In this document: one piece after another, positions 1 to 4,525 of the stretch
Numbering within the stretch: the stretch's first letter is position 1
Layout: every line of letters starts with the position of its first letter
Assembly (NCBI GenBank): GCA_031258505.1
Contig: JAIRMT010000157.1
Coordinates: forward strand, 1 to 10,056
Reading direction: 5' to 3'
Length of the DNA: 10,056 nucleotides
Source: Treponema sp.
GTDB taxonomy: Bacteria > Spirochaetota > Spirochaetia > Treponematales > Breznakiellaceae
Made by a program: the position numbers and the translations under genes
The notes under the pieces: generated by a model
Database searches by the model: none
What the model saw: the letters and a program-made list of their open reading frames with translations, nothing else
What the model was told of the DNA's origin: nothing

Positions 1-165
1 GATCTTGCCAACCAGTACCTCACCCTGTTCTGCAAGAAGACTGACACCGCTCGCCAGCATGTGGAGAAGTGGATACCAATAGTGTCTGCTTCCCAACTCG
101 TGAAGGGCAAACCAGAAGAGCGCGATGTTCTTCTCAAGTGGGCAACCGTCGTAGACTACGTATAG
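1..165 (+). CDS. C-terminal fragment of a protein, possibly phosphotransferase-fold (5' end outside window)
   Basis: An open frame runs from base 1 through 54 codons to a TAG at 163-165; the gene start lies upstream of the window. The visible tail includes EKWIPIVSASQLVKGKPEER and ends in LLKWATVVDYV. A pattern of the form W-[IL]-P-[IV]-x-A-[AS]-x-L followed by PEE and a terminal LLKW resembles, from memory, the C-terminus of small aminoglycoside-phosphotransferase-like proteins (the TIGR02172-type family) found in spirochaetes, Firmicutes and Fibrobacter. The catalytic HGD and DxD segments of that fold would lie upstream, so the function cannot be checked here. Coding status is supported by smooth protein-like composition and by the hairpin 11 bases after the stop. 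The assignment to a family is tentative; the existence of a coding tail is more secure than its identity. Confidence 0.6.
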   Translation, partial: DLANQYLTLFCKKTDTARQHVEKWIPIVSASQLVKGKPEERDVLLKWATVVDYV

Positions 166-176
166 TTCCATGGCGC

Positions 177-199
177 GGGGCATTGCCAGTCAATGCCCC
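177..199 (+). terminator. Perfect 9-bp hairpin just after the upstream gene (terminator-like, no T tract)
   Basis: GGGGCATTG (177-185) and CAATGCCCC (191-199) are exact reverse complements around a 5-base loop. The hairpin begins 11 bases after the TAG of the upstream gene, the usual place for an intrinsic terminator. It is not followed by a run of T (the next bases are ACACGCGGGG), so it may instead be an mRNA 3'-end stabilising hairpin or a factor-assisted terminator. The inverted repeat is seen directly; termination is inference. Confidence 0.45.
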
Positions 200-214
200 A
201 CACGCGGGGCGGCG

Positions 215-258
215 CGTTGGTCAGCTGGTGGTGTCAGAGACGTGGCGGCTGACCAGCG
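215..258. repeat. Imperfect 13-bp inverted repeat within GTGTCAG-rich degenerate repeats
   Basis: Bases 215-227 can pair with 246-258 (13 positions, two of them G-T, around an 18-base loop); the core is TGGTCAGC (218-225) against GCTGACCA (248-255). The loop holds GTGTCAGAGAC (231-241). A further GTGTCAG occurs at 266-272, and GTCAGCTG occurs twice, at 220-227 and 268-275, 48 bp apart. The stretch about 215-290 thus looks like degenerate repeat copies rather than a gene. It resembles, but does not match exactly, the GGTGTCAGACACC palindrome inside ruvB. A role as a REP-like element, operator or second terminator is possible and undecided. Confidence 0.4.
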
Positions 259-314
259 GCTCCGTGTGTCAGCTGTTGGTGGTAGAGGCGTTAGGTGTTT
301 AAGGTATAAGGTAC

Positions 315-405
315 TGGGTTAGCATACCTGCCTTCCCTCCGAAAACGTAAACGCCGATGCCCTGGTGGGAAGCGGCTTGTCGTATTTCATGCGGTGGGTT
401 AGCAT
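315..405. repeat. 11-bp direct repeat TGGGTTAGCAT, two copies 80 bp apart
   Basis: TGGGTTAGCAT occurs at 315-325 and again, identically, at 395-405. The second copy ends 21 bases before the peptidase start codon at 427. Paired identical 11-mers upstream of a gene could be binding sites for a regulator, or remnants of a short duplication. The bases between the copies hold no convincing gene. Repeat seen directly; function unknown. Confidence 0.4.
377..405 (+). promoter_or_regulatory. Weak candidate sigma70 promoter for the peptidase gene
   Basis: TTGTCG (377-382) and TAGCAT (400-405) are separated by 17 bases, each matching 4 of 6 consensus bases. The -10 candidate is the last six bases of the second TGGGTTAGCAT repeat. 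A start site here would give a leader of about 15 bases containing AGGGGA (415-420), a reasonable ribosome binding site six bases before the ATG at 427. The promoter match is weak and could be chance. Confidence 0.2.
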
Positions 406-426
406 TAAGCAAGTAGGGGATGTGTA

Positions 427-1242
427 ATGAAGCTTTTTATTTCGAGCGATATGGAAGGAACGTGCGGGATCACGCATTGGGATGAGACTGATTACGACAA
501 GGGCGGGCGCTGGTATGACTACTTTCGGGAGCAAATGACACGGGAAGTTGCGGCGGCGTGTGCGGGCGCAACAGAGGGCGGCGCGGATGACATACTCGTG
601 AAAGATGCGCATGATAGCGCCCGTAACATCATTCCCACGGAACTGCCGCGTGGTGTGCGACTGGGGCGGGAATGGAGCGGCGGCCTGTATTCCATGGTTG
701 ACGGCTTGCAGGAGGGCTTCGACGCGCTGGCGTTCACTGGCTACCATTCGCCGGCGTATGCCAACGGGAATCCGCTGGCGCATACCATGAACACCACCAT
801 CGACGAGATTACGATTAACGGCGTCAGGACTAGCGAGTTCCTCATATTCAGCTACGCGGCAGGGAGCCTCCGCGTACCGGTTATCTTTCTCAGCGGAGAC
901 GCAGCGCTCTGTGAATTCGCCCGCCGTTTTATACCGGGCATAACGACTGTGGCTACTAATGAAGGCGCGGGCGCAGCGGTTGTCAGCATACACCCCAACG
1001 ACGCCGCTGCTTATATAAAAGAAGGCATGTGTTCGGCGGTGAAGAAGTTCATTAGCGACGGCATGAAAACCTGCGCTGTATCCATGCCAAACAGCTTTGA
1101 TGTACGTGTGCGTTACTCCACACACAAGAAGGCGTTTCGGAACAGCCTGTATCCTGCGGCCCGCGCCATTGACGAAAAGACCATCGGCTTCTCAGCTGCG
1201 GACTACCGTGAGGTACTGCGCTTCTTTAAGTTCGTGCTGTAG
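427..1242 (+). CDS. dppA: M55 family D-aminopeptidase (DppA-like)
   Basis: A 271-residue protein that recognisably belongs to peptidase family M55, whose type member is Bacillus subtilis DppA, a zinc D-aminopeptidase that releases D-amino acids from D-Ala-containing peptides. The sequence opens with the family signature SSDMEG, giving D8 and E10; further expected residues are H62 (KDAHDS), H107 (GYHSPA), H119 (PLAHTMN) and E137 (TSEF), in the same order and spacing as the DppA metal ligands and nucleophile (D8, E10, H60, H104, H115, E133). Length matches the family (about 270). No signal peptide or membrane segment is visible, so it is probably cytoplasmic, acting on imported or recycled peptidoglycan peptides. 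The ATG follows AGGGGA at 415-420. It appears to be transcribed alone, and its stop lies 9 bp from the convergent queA stop. The symbol is by similarity; natural substrate is unknown. Confidence 0.9.
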   Translation: MKLFISSDMEGTCGITHWDETDYDKGGRWYDYFREQMTREVAAACAGATEGGADDILVKDAHDSARNIIPTELPRGVRLGREWSGGLYSMVDGLQEGFDALAFTGYHSPAYANGNPLAHTMNTTIDEITINGVRTSEFLIFSYAAGSLRVPVIFLSGDAALCEFARRFIPGITTVATNEGAGAAVVSIHPNDAAAYIKEGMCSAVKKFISDGMKTCAVSMPNSFDVRVRYSTHKKAFRNSLYPAARAIDEKTIGFSAADYREVLRFFKFVL

Positions 1243-1251
1243 CCGGGACGC

Positions 1252-2307
1252 CTAGCGAATGAGCATGGCATCCCCATAACTGAAAAAACGATAGCCGTTG
1301 CGCGCCGCTTCAGCGTAGCTCTCAAGGATCATCTCACGGCCTGCAAAAGCGGAAACCAGCATGAGTAGGGATGATTGTGGTGTGTGGAAGTTTGTGAACA
1401 GGGCGTCAACAGCCTTAAACCTATAGCCGGGATAAATGAAGATCGAGGTTGCGCCTTCTCCAGCCTGAAGATGGTCAAACCTGTTGCTGGCGGCGCCAGA
1501 CACCCACGCAGACTCAAGCACGCGCAGGCTTGTCGTTCCAACTGCCACAAGCGGACGCCCTTCTTGTCGCGCGCGGCTGATCTGTCGCGCAGTGTTTTCT
1601 TCTATAAAATAGGCTTCTTCGTGCATACGGTGTTCCTCAATGTATTCACTACGTACCGGCAGGAAGGTTCCCAGTCCCACATGTAAGGTAACAAAGGCAA
1701 TCTCAATACCGCGCTCACGTAGGGCGTCGAGGAGCGCTGTAGTAAAGTGCAGACCAGCGGTGGGCGCGGCGGCTGAACCGATGTGCCGGGCGTATATGGT
1801 TTGGTAACGCTCGCTATCGGCGAAACTGTCTTCGCGCTTGATATAGGGCGGCAAAGGGATATGCCCATAGCGGTCAAGCCATTGTTCATCAATAGGTTCA
1901 TCAAAGCGGAGCAGGCGTGTTTCAGCGCTATTACCATTGGCAATGATTTCAGCTTCACGAGTATCGGCAACAGTGTCAGCGGTAAACACATAGCGGCCAT
2001 GGCGTCGTTTGGCGCGCTGAACAAGGACCTGCCATGTATGCGGGTCAACAGCCTTGATAAGGAGAAACTCAACCCGCGCGCTGGTTTCTTTTGAAACAGC
2101 GAAAACCCGGGCCCTGCGTACCCGCGAATCGTTGAACACAAGGAGAGAACGCGGATCAAGCAATTTGGGTAAATCGCTTACCTTGTGATGAGCGCACGCG
2201 CCTGTTGCGCGGTCAAGGGTCATAAGCCTGCTCTGTCCCCGGATTTCTGGCGGGGTCTGGGCGATTAGAGACTCCGGCAGGTCAAAATAAAAGTCCGTTG
2301 TTTTCAT
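1252..2307 (-). CDS. queA: S-adenosylmethionine:tRNA ribosyltransferase-isomerase QueA
   Basis: QueA transfers and isomerises the ribosyl group of SAM onto preQ1-modified tRNA, giving epoxyqueuosine at the wobble position of GUN-anticodon tRNAs. The 351-residue protein has the family's usual length and landmarks in order: N-terminal DFYFDLPESLIAQTPPEIR, an NDSRV segment (usually NDTRV/NNSRV), LPPYIKR, GSAAAPTAGLHFT, the HVGLGTF motif, NFHTPQSSLLMLVSAFAGRE and the terminal YGDAMLI. The ATG at 2307 was chosen because the conserved N-terminus MKTTDFYF begins there; a longer in-frame version from 2361 adds residues that only reread ruvB in another frame. The start overlaps the ruvB 3' end by 26 nt. 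An AGGAAG (2328-2323) sits 15 nt upstream, rather far, so coupling to ruvB translation is plausible. It converges on the peptidase gene. Identification is firm. Confidence 0.96.
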   Translation of the reverse strand: MKTTDFYFDLPESLIAQTPPEIRGQSRLMTLDRATGACAHHKVSDLPKLLDPRSLLVFNDSRVRRARVFAVSKETSARVEFLLIKAVDPHTWQVLVQRAKRRHGRYVFTADTVADTREAEIIANGNSAETRLLRFDEPIDEQWLDRYGHIPLPPYIKREDSFADSERYQTIYARHIGSAAAPTAGLHFTTALLDALRERGIEIAFVTLHVGLGTFLPVRSEYIEEHRMHEEAYFIEENTARQISRARQEGRPLVAVGTTSLRVLESAWVSGAASNRFDHLQAGEGATSIFIYPGYRFKAVDALFTNFHTPQSSLLMLVSAFAGREMILESYAEAARNGYRFFSYGDAMLIR

Positions 2308-3418
2308 GTTTATAAAAAAAATCTTCCTGTTGCTGACGCAGATTAAGATGACGATATGCAAGGTCAGTAACCAGTCTACCTCGCGGCGTGCGTTGCAATA
2401 AGCCTGCCTGAATCAGGTACGGCTCGTAATAATCTTCGAGGGTATCAACCGCTTCACCAACACTGATAGCGAGGGTTTCCGCGCCGACTGGCCCGCCGTT
2501 GTAGCGTTCAATGATGACGCGCAGTATCTCGCGATCCTGCTGTTCAAGACCCAGCGCATCGATCTCCAGCCGTTTCAGTCCTTCTTGTACCACCTCAGTA
2601 GTGATGGACTCTTGTCCCATAAACAAGGCAAAGTCCCGCATCCGGCGTAGTAAGAGGTTTGCCACACGCGGGGTACCACGCGATGATACAGCAAGCAGGG
2701 CTGCGGCATCGTTGTCTATCCTTGTCTTGAGTATGCCAGCGGAACGGCGCAGTATGGCCTCCATATCAGCCTGTTCGTAGAATGAGAAGCGACAGTTTAT
2801 CCCAAAACGGTCGATGAGCGGGCTTGAGACATTGCCTGCTTTTGTTGTGGCGCCAATGAGCGTGAATGGCGGTATGGAGATACGCAAGGTACGGGCGCTC
2901 GCTCCCTGGCCGATGATCCAGTCAAGCTCATAGTCTTCCATCGCTATATACAGCATTTCTTCAATAGCAGGCTTCAGACGGTGTATCTCATCAATAAAAA
3001 ACACGGTTTTTTCGGTAACGGTTGTAAGAATACCGGCGAGGTCTTTGGGCTTATCCAGTGCTGGCGCTGAAGTTTGCTTGAAATCGACATTCAGCTCATG
3101 CGCCACCACCTGGGCAAGTGTGGTTTTCCCCAATCCGGGCGGGCCATTGAGGAAGAGGTGGTCGAGGCTTTCGCCGCGCTGTTTCGCCGCATTGATAAAA
3201 ATGGCGAGATTTTCCTTGAGCTTTGCCTGGCCAAGAAAGTCCTTGAGGGACTGGGGACGGAGCGGCATATCCATATCCCGCTCCTCAGGCGCAAGAGGAT
3301 GCTCCGAATGTACGATACCTGTCTCTGGTGTAAGCGCTGGTGTTTGCGCTAAAGGCGTGGCGGTACCAGACACTGAGTTGGGATTGGCGGTGTCAGACAC
3401 CAGCTTTCGTTTTGCCAT
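2282..3418 (-). CDS. ruvB: Holliday junction branch-migration ATPase RuvB
   Basis: RuvB is the hexameric AAA+ motor that, with RuvA, drives Holliday-junction branch migration before RuvC cleavage. Landmarks are LRPQSLKDFLGQ (about 53-64), Walker A GPPGLGKTT (92-100), Walker B DEIH (143-146), sensor 1 GATTKAG (189-195), the arginine finger in LIDRFG (R204), the sensor 2 GTPRVANLLLRR region (248-259) and the winged-helix signature GGPVGAETLA to RTPRGR. The protein is 378 residues, longer than the usual 330-350, because about 38 residues precede the conserved start. This extension is low in complexity, rich in S, T, P and A, and contains a 9-residue tandem repeat (VSDTANPNS, VSGTATPLA). The tail GLLF is typical of the family. 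No good Shine-Dalgarno lies at usable spacing; AAGG is only one base before the ATG. A strong promoter ends five bases upstream. Neither ruvA nor ruvC is in the window. Confidence 0.96.
   Translation of the reverse strand: MAKRKLVSDTANPNSVSGTATPLAQTPALTPETGIVHSEHPLAPEERDMDMPLRPQSLKDFLGQAKLKENLAIFINAAKQRGESLDHLFLNGPPGLGKTTLAQVVAHELNVDFKQTSAPALDKPKDLAGILTTVTEKTVFFIDEIHRLKPAIEEMLYIAMEDYELDWIIGQGASARTLRISIPPFTLIGATTKAGNVSSPLIDRFGINCRFSFYEQADMEAILRRSAGILKTRIDNDAAALLAVSSRGTPRVANLLLRRMRDFALFMGQESITTEVVQEGLKRLEIDALGLEQQDREILRVIIERYNGGPVGAETLAISVGEAVDTLEDYYEPYLIQAGLLQRTPRGRLVTDLAYRHLNLRQQQEDFFYKHENNGLLF
3347..3400 (-). repeat. 27-bp in-frame tandem repeat in ruvB with palindromic core
   Basis: Codons 7-15 (3400-3374) and 16-24 (3373-3347) begin with GTGTCTGACACCGCC and GTGTCTGGTACCGCC, matching at 13 of 15 bases, then diverge. 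On the + strand the related stretches are TGGCGGTGTCAGACACC (3385-3401) and TGGCGGTACCAGACACT (3358-3374), 14 of 17 identical and exactly 27 bp apart. The first contains the perfect odd palindrome GGTGTC-A-GACACC (3389-3401). The multiple-of-three period keeps the ruvB frame open. It looks like a short repeat that duplicated, or was inserted, in a tolerant N-terminal linker. Confidence 0.6.
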
Positions 3419-3423
3419 GCCTT

Positions 3424-3452
3424 ATCATAGCCTGTGTCTTATATCAACTCAA
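3424..3452 (-). promoter_or_regulatory. Sigma70-like promoter for ruvB-queA, abutting the start codon
   Basis: Read on the minus strand, TTGAGT (3452-3447) and TATGAT (3429-3424) are separated by exactly 17 bases. The -10 element matches consensus at 5 of 6 and the -35 at 4 of 6. Only five bases (AAGGC, 3423-3419) lie between the -10 and the ATG at 3418, so transcription would begin at or next to the A of the start codon. That predicts a leaderless ruvB message and fits the lack of a properly spaced ribosome binding site. The hexamers are seen directly; start-site position is inferred. Confidence 0.55.
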
Positions 3453-3477
3453 GCATTGTGAATCCTCTTGCTTCTGC

Positions 3478-3505
3478 TTGACTACGCTCTTCACACAGTT
3501 ATAAA
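3478..3505 (+). promoter_or_regulatory. Sigma70-like promoter for the phoH operon, adjacent to the start codon
   Basis: TTGACT (3478-3483) and TATAAA (3500-3505) each match consensus at 5 of 6 with a 16-base spacer. Nine bases separate the -10 from the phoH ATG at 3515, so a start site about seven bases downstream falls near 3512, leaving a leader of roughly 1-4 bases. No Shine-Dalgarno precedes the ATG (ACTTTTCGTA), which agrees with a leaderless or near-leaderless message. It lies back to back with the ruvB promoter, with the two -35 elements 25 bp apart. Confidence 0.6.
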
Positions 3506-3514
3506 CTTTTCGTA

Positions 3515-4525
3515 ATGGAATTGGATGATAGTATAACCATTGTATTGGATAACCATGAATTGCTTTCTAGCGTGTGCGGTGCGAATGATGGAAATCTGAA
3601 GCTTATCGAAAGTGTTTTAGGGGGACGTATCACGGCGCGGGGGAATGAGATTCGTTTGCAAGGCGCTGGTCCCAATGGCCGGGAGCGTTTCAAGTCAGTG
3701 ATGGATAACCTTATTGCGGTGGTACGGGACGGGGAACAGCCTTCCCCTGCATACATCCGTACGCTGGCCAGTGCAACTGGTATCGCTGCGGCTGCCTCTG
3801 ACACTTCGGCGCGGGAAGCGACACCGGTTTATGAGACAAGCGCCGATTTCTTCCGCGATGCTATGATTCAGATTCCTCATGGGTTTGGCCGGGTCTACCC
3901 GCGGGGCAGAAATCAGGCGCTCTATGTGCTGGGAATGCGGTCTCACGACATAAGTTTCTGTATCGGGCCCGCGGGTACGGGTAAAACCTTTCTTGCTGTG
4001 GCCGAGTCCCTGCGTCTGGTGCTGGCAAAGGAAGCGCGGAAACTGGTGCTGACCCGTCCTGTGGTTGAGGCTGGCGAAAGTCTGGGCTTCCTGCCCGGAG
4101 ACCTCGCCCAGAAGATCAACCCGTACCTACGGCCGCTCTACGATGCTATGGAGGCGCTTGTACCCTTTGAAGTGATTCGGCGCATGGAAGAAAACCATGT
4201 TATCGAAATCGCGCCGCTCGCGTATATGCGCGGGCGTAGTCTCAACAACGCTGTGGTGATCCTTGACGAGGCGCAGAACACCACCAAAGAACAGATGAAG
4301 ATGTTCCTCACACGCATTGGCGAAGGTTCGCGGGCGATTATCACGGGCGATATTACCCAGATCGACCTGCCTCGCCGTGTTGATTCAGGGCTTATGCACG
4401 CTGTTTCAATCCTCTCAGACGTTGAGGGACTCTACTTCGCCTACCTGCATACCGGCGATGTAGTACGTAACCCGTTGATTAAAAAGATTATACAAGCCTA
4501 TGACAAGCAAAAAAAAACCGAATAA
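3515..4525 (+). CDS. phoH: PhoH-like P-loop ATPase
   Basis: A 336-residue cytoplasmic PhoH-family ATPase. The N-terminal segment (about 10-75, including LKLIESVLGGRITARGNEIRL) is the KH-like part typical of this family, followed by a low-complexity linker (about 76-108) and the P-loop domain: Walker A GPAGTGKTF (151-159), TRPVVEAGESLGFLPGDL (180-197), and Walker B with VILDEAQNTT (248-257). GDITQIDLPR (278-287) and a C-terminal DVVRNPLI are also characteristic. PhoH proteins are often encoded next to ybeY and are tied to RNA metabolism, but their exact reaction is poorly defined; the name does not imply a phosphate-starvation role here. The start is fixed by an in-frame TGA at 3479-3481 and the absence of another ATG between. 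It is the first gene of a five-gene overlapping run, and its last 26 bases overlap the next gene. Confidence 0.95.
   Translation: MELDDSITIVLDNHELLSSVCGANDGNLKLIESVLGGRITARGNEIRLQGAGPNGRERFKSVMDNLIAVVRDGEQPSPAYIRTLASATGIAAAASDTSAREATPVYETSADFFRDAMIQIPHGFGRVYPRGRNQALYVLGMRSHDISFCIGPAGTGKTFLAVAESLRLVLAKEARKLVLTRPVVEAGESLGFLPGDLAQKINPYLRPLYDAMEALVPFEVIRRMEENHVIEIAPLAYMRGRSLNNAVVILDEAQNTTKEQMKMFLTRIGEGSRAIITGDITQIDLPRRVDSGLMHAVSILSDVEGLYFAYLHTGDVVRNPLIKKIIQAYDKQKKTE

Noticed and set aside
69..302. Open frame of 77 codons on + over the first gene's end and the intergenic stretch
   Set aside because: It overlaps the better-supported coding tail ending at 165, runs through the hairpin and repeats, and its product is Arg-rich without protein-like pattern.
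319..1125. Long open frame on the minus strand (268 codons) opposite the peptidase gene
   Set aside because: The + strand frame has the complete M55 signature; the antisense frame has no recognisable motif, is rich in R, H and A as expected for a shadow frame in GC-rich DNA, and has no fitting start context.
1602..2159. 185-codon minus-strand frame within queA in another phase
   Set aside because: The queA frame covers the same bases with full family motifs; this frame has none and is Leu/Ser/Pro-rich as expected for a shifted reading.
2282..2330. A real frameshift (sequencing error or pseudogene) in ruvB at the T8 run
   Set aside because: The normal frame continues to a plausible tail ending GLLF and then TGA, and queA has its own good start, so both genes look intact as written.
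2308..2361. N-terminally extended QueA starting at 2361
   Set aside because: The added 18 residues only reread ruvB in a shifted frame, and the conserved QueA N-terminus begins at the ATG at 2307.
3045..3461. 138-codon + strand frame opposite ruvB that reaches into the divergent promoter region
   Set aside because: ruvB Walker motifs are intact on the other strand, and this frame lacks motifs and a ribosome binding site.
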